Source of the DNA: Jejuia sp040720935
GTDB taxonomy: Bacteria; Bacteroidota; Bacteroidia; Flavobacteriales; Flavobacteriaceae
Assembly (NCBI RefSeq): GCF_040720935.1
Contig: NZ_JBFDAE010000009.1
Span: forward strand, 62,001-126,000
DNA: 64,000 nucleotides
Direction of reading: 5' to 3'
Within the stretch, counting starts at the first letter, position 1; every line of letters begins with the position of its first letter. The notes below the pieces were generated by a model. It was given only the letters and a program-made list of their open reading frames with translations. It did not search any database and was not told the DNA's origin. The translations under genes were made by a program, and so were the position numbers. Positions 33,231-40,694 of this stretch are shown piece after piece.

Positions 33231-34012
33231 TACAAAGATTTTGTACGCCCGCCGTCAACAGGTAGATTGATGCCATTTATATAGCTTGCTGCTTCACTAG
33301 CTAAAAATACAATCGCATTTGCAGTTTCCTCAGGTTGTGCAAAGCGTTTTGTAGGCGCATAGTTTTTCATGATTTCGGTCATTTCTTCTTCAGAAGTACC
33401 TTCAATTTTTGCTTTTATTTTTATAATCTCTGCCAAGCGTTCAGTATCCGTAAACCCAGGAAGCACATTATTAACCGTAATGCCAAATTCAGCGACTTCA
33501 ATAGATAATGTTTTACTCCAATTACCGACGGCGCCTCTAATGGTGTTGCTCACGCCAAGTCCGGGTATTGGCTCTTTTACGGAGGTTGAAATTACATTAA
33601 TTATTCTGCCAAAACCTTCATCTTTCATAAAAGGAATAGTAGCTTGAGCCAATAAATGATTGCATTTTAAATGCATTGTAAACGCATTTTCAAAAGCTTC
33701 CAAGCTAGCATTTAGAATATCTCCACTCCCTGGACCTCCAGTATTATTAACCAATATATGAAACCCATGCTCTCTTTCAACGAATTTTATAACTTGTTCC
33801 TGCAACTCTCTCGGGTTAGAAAAATCGGCAACAATGTAACTGTGGTTTCTGTGTTGTGGCAATTCAGCTAAAACTTCCTTTAATTTTTCTCGGTTTCTGG
33901 CCACAAGAGTGACGTTAACACCTTCTTGTGCTAAGGCAATTGCCGTAGCTTTTCCTATGCCTTGTGTACTGCCACAAACCAGGGCGTTTTTGTTGTTTAG
34001 TTTTAAATCCAT
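33230..34012 (-). CDS. SDR-family oxidoreductase of the kynurenine operon
   Basis: This is a 260-residue classical short-chain dehydrogenase: TQGIGKATA (the TGxxxGIG-type motif, near residues 15-25), NNTGGPG (near 88-94, with Thr in place of Ala), an S-x-x-x-T-V-K-E-P region in place of a plain S/Y-xxx-K, and NNVLPGFTDTERL (near 182-194). A Tyr-xxx-Lys is not obvious at the usual place, so activity may be altered. It sits between kmo and 3-hydroxyanthranilate dioxygenase. A step for it in the pathway is not established. Confidence 0.78.
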   Translation of the reverse strand: MDLKLNNKNALVCGSTQGIGKATAIALAQEGVNVTLVARNREKLKEVLAELPQHRNHSYIVADFSNPRELQEQVIKFVEREHGFHILVNNTGGPGSGDILNASLEAFENAFTMHLKCNHLLAQATIPFMKDEGFGRIINVISTSVKEPIPGLGVSNTIRGAVGNWSKTLSIEVAEFGITVNNVLPGFTDTERLAEIIKIKAKIEGTSEEEMTEIMKNYAPTKRFAQPEETANAIVFLASEAASYINGINLPVDGGRTKSL

Positions 34013-34020
34013 AGTAAAGA

Positions 34021-34134
34021 AGCCCCTCCTAATCCCGATTTTGATCAGGAAACTCTAACCGGAGCAAAAGAGTTCGTTAAACTTTATTTTAATTCGTTGC
34101 TCACTCCCTCCTTTTGGAAGGGTTGGGGAGGGCT
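34021..34134. repeat. AGCCC-ended GC-rich repeat element
   Basis: A 114-base element with AGCCCCTCCTAATCCC at one end and GGGTTGGGGAGGGCT (the inverse) at the other. It fills the gap between the SDR start and the kmo stop and extends into kmo, encoding its last residues IALPNPSKRRE. Confidence 0.65.
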
Positions 34135-35555
34135 ATATCGTCTTCAAGAATGGCATCGGTTTCTTGTTTTACTTTTTCTAAAATGTCTTTTAAGTCTCCA
34201 TTGATATCAATTTTTTTATCTGAAAGCAGATTTAGAATAGCTTTATCCTGTGCTCTTCCTCTTAACATAGCTTCTCTATAGCCTATATCTTCATTAAATG
34301 TTACTAATGAATATTTTGAGGAATATTCACTAGGAAATGTTTTTTCTAAAGCCATTTCTAATTTACGCTTTTCTTTAAAGACAGCATGATTTACATGACC
34401 TTTCATTTCATGGAAATTATCAATCGCCAAATCGGCTATGGCATCGGTATCTTTTTTACGTGTGCTTTCATAAGTTTTAAAAGTGGCTTCCCAATTGTCT
34501 AATTTTTGGTCTAAAATTTTATCAAACTCTACAACATCTTCAAAAGAAGCGTTCATACCTTGTCCGTAAAACGGAACAATAGCATGTGCTGCATCGCCCA
34601 TTAAAAGTGTATTGCCTTTATAGTGCCAGGGCGAACATTTTATAGTGCCCAAAGGTGCTGTTGGATTTTTAAAAAAATCATCCAAAAGATTTGGCATTAC
34701 TGCTAAAGCATCTGGGAATTCCTTTTGGAAAAATTCTAAGACAATGTCTTCAGTAATTAAATTATTGAAATTGTATGGGCCTTCTTCATAACTTAAAAAT
34801 AGCGTTACCGTAAAACTACCATCTAGATTTGGTAAAGCAATGAGCATAAAGCTCCCACGAGGCCATATGTGTAAAGCGTTTTTATGGATTTTATAATCGC
34901 CGTTTGGTTTTGGTAGAATACTTAATTCCTTATAACCGTGGGTTAAATAGGCTTGGGAAAAACTGAATAAGAATTTCTTGCCCAAATAATAACTTTTGCG
35001 CATTGCAGAACCAGCACCATCGGCAGCGATTATGATATCTGCATCTTCGACAAACTCGTCTTTGGTGTTATAATCTTTAAAAAGTGCTGTGGTTTTTTCA
35101 AAGTCAACCGATTTACATTTTTTATTGAAATAGATATTGACGTTTTCATGCTTTTCGGCTTCATCTAAAAGTAAGGCGTTTAAATCGCCTCGCGAAATAG
35201 AATTGATATACTCATGATCACGTCCGCTGTAATTGGATTGAAAGGTATTGCCATGTTCATCATGAATCATGCGTCCGTTCATAGGAATACACAATGCTTT
35301 AACCTTATTTTCTAAACCTACTAGTTTCATGGCTTTAATGCCACGATCTGAAAGAGCCAGATTTATGGAACGACCTGCGCTAATATCTACTTTTCGTAAA
35401 TCTGGGCGCATTTCATAAACGGATACGTTATAGCCTCTTTGTGCTAAGCGTAATGCTAAAAGTGAACCGCATAAACCTGCGCCAATGATTAGTATGTTCT
35501 GAGCCTCTCCTAAATCCTCTCCAAAGGAGAGGTCTTTTTTGGTCTGTTCATTCAT
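34101..35555 (-). CDS. kmo: kynurenine 3-monooxygenase
   Basis: This 484-residue flavoprotein hydroxylates kynurenine to 3-hydroxykynurenine with NADPH and O2. The FAD-binding ILIIGAGLCGSLLALRLAQR is at residues ~20-40, DISAGRSINLALSDRG is near 57-72, the DADIIIAADGAGSAMRKS motif is near 160-175 and LLMGDAAHAIVPFYGQGMNA is near 310-330. The N-terminus is ~12 residues longer than usual (DLSFGEDLGEAQ) and the C-terminus ends in IALPNPSKRRE; both tails are encoded by GC-rich repeats. It overlaps kynU by 4 bases (ATGA). Confidence 0.94.
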   Translation of the reverse strand: MNEQTKKDLSFGEDLGEAQNILIIGAGLCGSLLALRLAQRGYNVSVYEMRPDLRKVDISAGRSINLALSDRGIKAMKLVGLENKVKALCIPMNGRMIHDEHGNTFQSNYSGRDHEYINSISRGDLNALLLDEAEKHENVNIYFNKKCKSVDFEKTTALFKDYNTKDEFVEDADIIIAADGAGSAMRKSYYLGKKFLFSFSQAYLTHGYKELSILPKPNGDYKIHKNALHIWPRGSFMLIALPNLDGSFTVTLFLSYEEGPYNFNNLITEDIVLEFFQKEFPDALAVMPNLLDDFFKNPTAPLGTIKCSPWHYKGNTLLMGDAAHAIVPFYGQGMNASFEDVVEFDKILDQKLDNWEATFKTYESTRKKDTDAIADLAIDNFHEMKGHVNHAVFKEKRKLEMALEKTFPSEYSSKYSLVTFNEDIGYREAMLRGRAQDKAILNLLSDKKIDINGDLKDILEKVKQETDAILEDDIALPNPSKRRE

Positions 35556-35617
35556 TTTTTGTCGTTTTGTTCCGTATGAGTTCCCTCTCCTTCGGATAGT
35601 GCCAGGGAGAGGTTCTT
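35506..35617. repeat. repeat pair across the kynU-kmo junction
   Basis: CCTCTCCTAAATCCTCTCC with its partner GGAGAGG (35513-35533) and TCCCTCTCCTTCGG...GGGAGAGG (35582-35613) lie on either side of the overlapping stop/start. They encode the extra ends LSFGEDLGEA of Kmo and LSLALSEGEGT of KynU. They are related to flavobacterial CCTCTCC-type dispersed hairpin repeats. Confidence 0.65.
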
Positions 35618-36886
35618 CACTACTTTATACACATCTTCAAACGAATTGTAAAGCGGTACAGGCGCACATCGAATAACATCTGGTTCCCGCCAATCGCTAA
35701 TTACTCCGGCTTCAGTTAATTTGGTATGTAACGATTTATCAGCATTTTTAACTTGAATTGATAATTGACAACCGCGTTCATCAGGGTTGCTTGGTGTGAT
35801 AATCTTTATGGTGTCATTGCCCAATTGTTTTAATAAAAACTCAAAATAGCCTGTTAGTTTTTTTGATTTTTCGGTTAGTTTTTTAAAGCCAACCTCATCA
35901 AATAGATCCAAAGATGCCTTTATGGCTGCCATCGATAAAATAGGTGGATTGCTTAATTGCCAACCTTCGGCACCTGGAATTTGGTCGAATTCGCCACGCA
36001 TGTTAAAACGTGTGTTTTTATTGTGGCTCCACCAACCTGTAAATCGGTTTAGGTCTTTTTTGTGTGCATGCCGTTCGTGTACAAAACAACCTGCTAAACT
36101 TCCGGGGCCAGAGTTTAAATATTTATAAGTACACCAGGCTGCGAAATCTGCTCCAGAATCATGGAGGTTTAATGGTACGTTTCCTGCCCCATGTGCACAA
36201 TCAAAACCAACGGTGCATCCATGTTTATGTCCGAGTTGCGTAATACGTTTTAAATCGAAAAACTGACCTGTGTAATAGTTCACACCTCCAATCATTAGCA
36301 TTGCAATTTCATCGCCTTGTTCCTCAAGAATAGTTTCTAAATCTTCATAATTCAATAGTTCTTCATTTTTACGAGGTTCCCAAAGCACTAAGCCTTCTTT
36401 ATCATCGAAACCATGATGTCTTAATTGAGATTCAACAGCATATTTATCAGAAGGAAACGCATCACTTTCAATTAAAATTTTATAGCGCTTCTTTGTAGGC
36501 TGATAAAACGACACCATCAAAAAATGAAGGTTTGCAGTGAGCGTATTCATCACAACCACTTCAATAGGTTTTGCGCCTACAACTTTTGCCATGGCGTTAG
36601 TTAAAAATTCATGGTAGCCCAACCATGGGTTTTTAGCTTCAAAATGACCTTCTACACCCAAGTTTGCCCAATCTTCTAATTCTTGGTTTACGTAAGCTTT
36701 GGTTTGCTTCGGTTGTAAACCTAAAGAGTTTCCCGTCATATAAATCAAATCATTTCCGTTTTTATCTTTCGGAATATGAAACTGATTTCTGTAAACTGCT
36801 AATGGGTCATTTTTATCTTGTTCCTTGGCGAATTCAAGACCTAATTGATATTTGGACAAAGTGTGTTGATTTTCGGTTTCAAACAA
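35552..36886 (-). CDS. kynU: kynureninase
   Basis: This 444-residue PLP enzyme cleaves 3-hydroxykynurenine to 3-hydroxyanthranilate and alanine. Motifs are MTGNSLGLQPK (near residues 50-60), VVMNTLTANLHFLM (near 110-124), VGFDCAHGAGNVPLNLHD (PLP-binding Asp, near 225-243), WCTYKYLNSGPGSLAG (catalytic Lys, near 250-265) and FTGWWSHN (near 280). The C-terminal ~18 residues after DVYKVVKNLS are encoded by a CCTCTCC-type repeat and probably add a disordered tail. It is the first gene of the operon; it reads from the 292-base spacer upstream. Confidence 0.95.
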   Translation of the reverse strand: MFETENQHTLSKYQLGLEFAKEQDKNDPLAVYRNQFHIPKDKNGNDLIYMTGNSLGLQPKQTKAYVNQELEDWANLGVEGHFEAKNPWLGYHEFLTNAMAKVVGAKPIEVVVMNTLTANLHFLMVSFYQPTKKRYKILIESDAFPSDKYAVESQLRHHGFDDKEGLVLWEPRKNEELLNYEDLETILEEQGDEIAMLMIGGVNYYTGQFFDLKRITQLGHKHGCTVGFDCAHGAGNVPLNLHDSGADFAAWCTYKYLNSGPGSLAGCFVHERHAHKKDLNRFTGWWSHNKNTRFNMRGEFDQIPGAEGWQLSNPPILSMAAIKASLDLFDEVGFKKLTEKSKKLTGYFEFLLKQLGNDTIKIITPSNPDERGCQLSIQVKNADKSLHTKLTEAGVISDWREPDVIRCAPVPLYNSFEDVYKVVKNLSLALSEGEGTHTEQNDKK

Positions 36887-37178
36887 AAATAAGAATTAAA
36901 AGTGTAGAAAAGAAGCCTTAAAAGTGAGATAATAATGAGAGCGGATTAAAACCAAAAATTTCTTTTTTTTTGCCACGAATCTCACTAATATCTGAAAAAT
37001 CTTAAGATTTTTCTATTCGTGTTATTTTGAAGTATCACTTTACTGATTTTAAATGGTTTTCAATTATTTATTCGTGGTCATTAGTGAAACTCGGGGCGTA
37101 TTGTTTCCGTACGTAGCCTTAGAATGTAAATGATTTTCAACTCTATTTTTTTCGTATATTTAGTAAAATATTTAAGTT
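36887..37178. other. kynU/Fe-S divergent spacer with repeats
   Basis: It contains a perfect 20-base palindrome at 36994-37013 (GAAAAATCTT and its inverse) and CCACGAAT/ACTAAT fragments near 36972-36990 and again near 37071-37085. These look like another dispersed intergenic repeat of flavobacteria. Promoters for kynU and the 37179 gene should lie here; a TATATTTA near 37154 resembles a -7 box for the latter. Confidence 0.5.
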
Positions 37179-37601
37179 ATGGGAAGAGCAAAAAAAGAAT
37201 ATACTAACGGAGAGGTAACTATTGTTTGGGAAGCCGACAAATGCATCCACTCAGGAATTTGTGTAAAAGGTTTGCCAAATGTGTTTAGACCAAAGTTAAG
37301 ACCGTGGGTGGATATTAATGCTGCGGAAACCGGGGCGTTAGTAAATCAAGTCAAACAATGTCCTTCTGGTGCTTTAAGTTTTTATATGAATGATAAAGAT
37401 GACAAAACGGAAGAAACGCTTGATACTAAAGTAGAAGTTTTAGAAAATGGGCCATTATTGGTTTATGGCACTTTAAATGTGGTGCATAAAGATGGTACTG
37501 AGGAAACTAAAAGCAAGACCACGGCATTTTGTAGATGTGGTGCTTCTAGTAATAAACCGTTTTGCGATGGTGCTCATGTAAAAACTGAGTTTAAAGGCTA
37601 A
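37179..37601 (+). CDS. Fer4_19 plus CDGSH iron-sulfur protein
   Basis: This is a 140-residue protein with two Fe-S domains. The N-terminal Fer4_19 (YjdI-type) part has CIHSGICVKGLP (near residues 23-34) and KQCPSGAL (near 65-72). The C-terminal CDGSH part has CRCGASSNKPFCDGAH (near 117-132), which binds a 2Fe-2S cluster by three Cys and one His. The fusion is common in Bacteroidota. It may act in electron transfer or cluster sensing. The reaction partner is unknown. Confidence 0.92.
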   Translation: MGRAKKEYTNGEVTIVWEADKCIHSGICVKGLPNVFRPKLRPWVDINAAETGALVNQVKQCPSGALSFYMNDKDDKTEETLDTKVEVLENGPLLVYGTLNVVHKDGTEETKSKTTAFCRCGASSNKPFCDGAHVKTEFKG

Positions 37602-37702
37602 TATTATACTAAAATTCCAAAAAGCAAATACTAAATTTCAAAAAAAAGAAAGGGAGGAGAGTTTTTGGGTATTACATCTTAAAAATAAATTATTTAAAAA
37701 GG

Positions 37703-37737
37703 AAAAAGCGCTTCAATTTATAGTTGAGGCGCTTTTA
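37703..37737 (+). terminator. rho-independent terminator
   Basis: AAAAGCGCTTCAA and TTGAGGCGCTTTT form a long stem with a short AT-rich loop and an AT-rich tail. It lies ~100 bases after the Fe-S protein gene. Confidence 0.6.
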
Positions 37738-37818
37738 ATATATATAGACGCAGATGCGGAAAAAACTATTTATTATATTTACGATATAAGTCGTTCGACA
37801 GACGTTTAGCTTACAGAA

Positions 37819-38619
37819 ATGGATTCAGGGAAACTATATTTTAATACTAATAAAGCCACTTGGAATGATAAAGTCAAAGTTCATGCCAAAAGTGAGATGT
37901 ATGACCTAGAAGCGTTTAAAAATGGAAAATCTTCTTTAATGCCTTATGAATTGGATGCTTTGGGAAATGTAAACGGAAAATCGTTGTTGCACTTGCAATG
38001 TCATTTTGGGCAAGATACGTTGAGTTGGAGCAGGCTAGGCGCAAAATGTACTGGCGTTGACATAAGTGATGAAGGCATTGAGCTAGCGCAGGGCTTAAAT
38101 GATGAATTAAAGTTGGATGCCGAATTTGTGTGTTGCAATGTTTTAGATACTTCGGAGTTTATAAAAGATACATTTGATATTGTGTTTACCAGCTATGGCG
38201 TTATTGGATGGTTACCCGATTTAAAACCTTGGGGCAAAATGATTGCTGAACGTTTGAAAAAAGGTGGCACTTTTTTTATAGCAGAATTCCACCCCATAGT
38301 TTGGATGTTTGATTATTTAGGGGATAAGCCCGTTATGAAATATGGCTACATGCAAAGCGAAGTGATTTATGAGGAATATCAAGGCACTTATGCTAATCAA
38401 GACTCAAAAATGATAAGTAAGGAATATGGTTGGAATCATGGTTTAGGCGAAGTGGTTTCTGCTTTAACTGAAGCTGGATTACATATTGAGTATTTAAAGG
38501 AATTTGATGAAAGCCCTTATGATGTGTTGCCTAATTTGATACAGAATGAATCGGGCATGTTTGTGACAAAAGATAAATTGTATCCTTTGATTTTTACTTT
38601 GAGAGCGATGAAGGTTTAG
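37819..38619 (+). CDS. class I SAM-dependent methyltransferase
   Basis: The protein has 266 residues. The core begins LLHLQCHFGQDTLSWSRLGA (SAM-binding, near residues 55-74), then TGVDISDEGIELAQGLNDEL (near 78-97) and DTFDIVFTSYGVIGWLPDL (near 118-136), with GGTFFIAEFHPIVW (near 152-165). The length is usual. The substrate is unknown. Its 3' end is 40 bases from the IS element; the transposase frame, read on the other strand, runs into its last 26 bases. Confidence 0.87.
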   Translation: MDSGKLYFNTNKATWNDKVKVHAKSEMYDLEAFKNGKSSLMPYELDALGNVNGKSLLHLQCHFGQDTLSWSRLGAKCTGVDISDEGIELAQGLNDELKLDAEFVCCNVLDTSEFIKDTFDIVFTSYGVIGWLPDLKPWGKMIAERLKKGGTFFIAEFHPIVWMFDYLGDKPVMKYGYMQSEVIYEEYQGTYANQDSKMISKEYGWNHGLGEVVSALTEAGLHIEYLKEFDESPYDVLPNLIQNESGMFVTKDKLYPLIFTLRAMKV

Positions 38620-39544
38620 GGTTGAGTTTTTGAAAGTGGAGTAAATTTTTGTTAGTTATGCGAATCAAGGGTTGAAAAATCAGGGCTATAAATGCCGCAG
38701 CCAGTCTTCCGTATGCATGCGGTGTCAGTCCTTTTGTAGCCCTGACCTTGCTAGTTCTCTGTATCTCAGATTTCTCAATAAGCCAACTGAACAAGGTTTC
38801 AATGGGCTGTCTAATTCTAGATACAGATCTTGAATACAGGTCATTCCAAGCTCTGTCAAATTTCTTTACAAACCTCAGCATTCCTTTTACAGCCTTTACG
38901 GGGGTCAGCATTTTGGAGTTGAACTTGCTGTTCATATTTTGAAAAAAAGCAGTATCATTATACATTTTGTCCCCAAAGAACGTGCGGCCTTTGATTTCAG
39001 GCCAAGCCTCTTTATAAAAACTGAGGTCATTGATACAAGCTGGTGTAAATATGATCTGCTCTGGATGTGGCAATTTGCCCATATTGCAAAACCCCAAAGC
39101 ATGAAGCTTCATGCCATAATAGTACATCCTCTTTGTAGAACAATAGCCTTTGGCCGCAACCTCTTTTGGTCATTTTTCCTTCGCGTTTCCCGAACAGGTA
39201 AAAATGGGCATGGAATCCAGCGCGCTATAAGTCCTGGAACACTCTTGTGGGACAAACTCGCCCAAGAGTGCTTCCACAAGTGAACCCATTGCACAGGAAA
39301 TACTGTTGAGCCTATTGTTAAAGGCATGATAGCTGCCTAGGTCAGGAAACCAGTCCAATAAATACTCCGTTGCAAATTGATGTATTTTGCTCATTTTAAA
39401 AATCCCTTGGTGCTGCATGACAAAAAGATATATGGTTGTAATTTCTTGGTCTGTTAACTTGGGTACTTTATTGTTGCTAAAGCGCTCACATCTATATTGT
39501 AGGTTGTCCTCGAATTTTTCACAGACATAATAATATATTTTCAT
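38594..39544 (-). pseudogene. IS982-family transposase, nonsense-mutated
   Basis: The start MKIYYYVCEKFEDN at 39544 leads into an IS982-like transposase. Asp of LDSMPIFTCSG, Asp of FFGDKMYND and Glu of PIETLFSWL are the DDE residues. An in-frame TGA at 39170-39172 interrupts it between AKEK and PKEVAAKGYCSTK; the two parts are in the same frame, so a single base change explains it. The frame runs through the inverted repeat (encoding QPLIRI) and ends at 38594, outside the element. Probably inactive unless the stop is read through. Confidence 0.88.
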
Positions 39545-39698
39545 TAACTTGTAATCCTTGTTATTGGTTTTTGTATTCAAAATAATCTTGTTGAAGTTGA
39601 TTATTAAGATACTGAAAACCAATGTATTAAATGAGTTAAAGGCGTTGTTTTCAACTAATTAAGCTTGTTTTTTTGTTGTTCTCAACCCTTGATTCGCA
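38659..39698. mobile_element. IS982-type insertion sequence
   Basis: A 1040-base element has 17-base terminal inverted repeats TGCGAATCAAGGGTTGA (38659-38675) and the inverse (39682-39698). Flanking 7-mers TTAGTTA (38652-38658) and TTAATTA (39699-39705) differ at one base and look like a decayed target duplication. It carries a single minus-strand transposase with an in-frame stop codon. Its right end is only 17 bases from the ATG of the IclR gene. Confidence 0.88.
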
Positions 39699-39715
39699 TT
39701 AATTACCTCTTAACA

Positions 39716-40507
39716 ATGAATAAAGAAAGCGGAGATTTAAAATCTAACTATAATGTTCCAAATTTAAAGCGTGGACTATTAATTATTGAATTATTGGCGG
39801 AACACGCGCAAGGGTTGACCCTAGCGGAAATTATCGAAACACTATCAATTTCAAAATCAAGTGCGTTTCGGATAGTGAGCACCTTGATCTTCAAAAATTA
39901 TCTTCAAAAAAACGAAACCACAAAGAAAATTACGCTATCAAGAAAACTGCTTACCCTTGGCATTTCTTCAATGAACGAACAAAGTATCGTTGAAATGTCT
40001 ATTGATGTGATGAGAGCCTTACGTGATGAACTAAAAGAATCAGTAATGCTTGGTGTGATTATCGATAACAAGGGTATTATTTTAGAACAGGTATCTTCAT
40101 CTTACCCAGTAAAATTATATGTAGAACAGGGCACGCATTTCCATTTGCATGGTTCTGTTGGGGGCAAGTCTATATTGGCATTTCTTCCAAAAGAAGAGTT
40201 GAATGCGGTTTTAAAAAAAATGGTTCTCAAACCTTTGACTAATAATACCATAGTTTCTAAAAAAGCGTTTAGAATAGAATTGGAAAAAATTAAACTACGT
40301 GGTTTTGCAATCGATAATGGCGAGGATATAGAAGGGATAAATTGTCTGGGCGCACCTATTTTCAATGAATATGGCTACCCTCTGGCTTCTCTATGGATTG
40401 CAGCTCCGCATGGCAGATTGCCGAATGCCAATTTTAATAAAAAAGGAAATATTGTAGCCAAATACGCTTTGGAAATATCCTCGAAATTGGGATACATCAA
40501 GTCCTAG
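39716..40507 (+). CDS. IclR-family transcriptional regulator
   Basis: This 263-residue regulator starts at MNKESGDLK, 17 bases after the IS right end; an upstream Met at 39665 would lie inside the IS. The N-terminal winged helix-turn-helix is at residues ~15-75 (LIIELLAEHAQGLTLAEIIE, LSISKSSAFRIVSTLI). The C-terminal IclR effector domain has GVIIDNKGIILEQVSSSYPV, LHGSVGGKSILAFLP and GEDIEGINCLGAPIFNEYGYP. In IclR regulators of sugar-acid pathways this domain binds a pathway keto-acid. It likely controls the adjacent catabolic genes by the inverted repeat at 40648-40681. Confidence 0.92.
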   Translation: MNKESGDLKSNYNVPNLKRGLLIIELLAEHAQGLTLAEIIETLSISKSSAFRIVSTLIFKNYLQKNETTKKITLSRKLLTLGISSMNEQSIVEMSIDVMRALRDELKESVMLGVIIDNKGIILEQVSSSYPVKLYVEQGTHFHLHGSVGGKSILAFLPKEELNAVLKKMVLKPLTNNTIVSKKAFRIELEKIKLRGFAIDNGEDIEGINCLGAPIFNEYGYPLASLWIAAPHGRLPNANFNKKGNIVAKYALEISSKLGYIKS

Positions 40508-40639
40508 ACTTTTTCAGGTACGTTATTGTTTTTGTTTCCTTTTTTGAGGGCGACGACATGTTTGTTTATAGCCATGAAATCCATTGGGATTTAGGACGTA
40601 ATTTTCTTTTTTTTTAAAACATAACATTCAAAATATTTG

Positions 40640-40647
40640 TATATTTG
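40640..40647 (+). promoter_or_regulatory. -7 promoter box of the AHG catabolic genes
   Basis: TATATTTG matches TAnnTTTG, 47 bases before the zinc dehydrogenase start. It is directly followed by the inverted repeat at 40648-40681. Confidence 0.6.
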
Positions 40648-40681
40648 GTTTCAAATAAGAAACAAGTTTATTATTTGAAAC
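40648..40681. promoter_or_regulatory. candidate IclR operator
   Basis: A perfect 11-base inverted repeat, GTTTCAAATAA and TTATTTGAAAC, is separated by 12 bases, so the arms are about two helical turns apart. The first arm also begins a smaller GTTTC-N6-GAAAC pair, like KdgR/IclR-type boxes. It begins at the end of the -7 box, over the expected transcription start, which fits repression by the IclR protein encoded just upstream. Confidence 0.6.
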
Positions 40682-40694
40682 TAAAATTTATAAA

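Noticed and set aside
39170..39172. Selenocysteine at the transposase TGA
   Set aside because: No SECIS-like hairpin reason and no Cys in the aligned position; IS982 enzymes are not selenoproteins.
39127..39200. Programmed frameshift in the IS982 transposase
   Set aside because: Both halves are in the same frame, separated by a single TGA, so it is a nonsense change.
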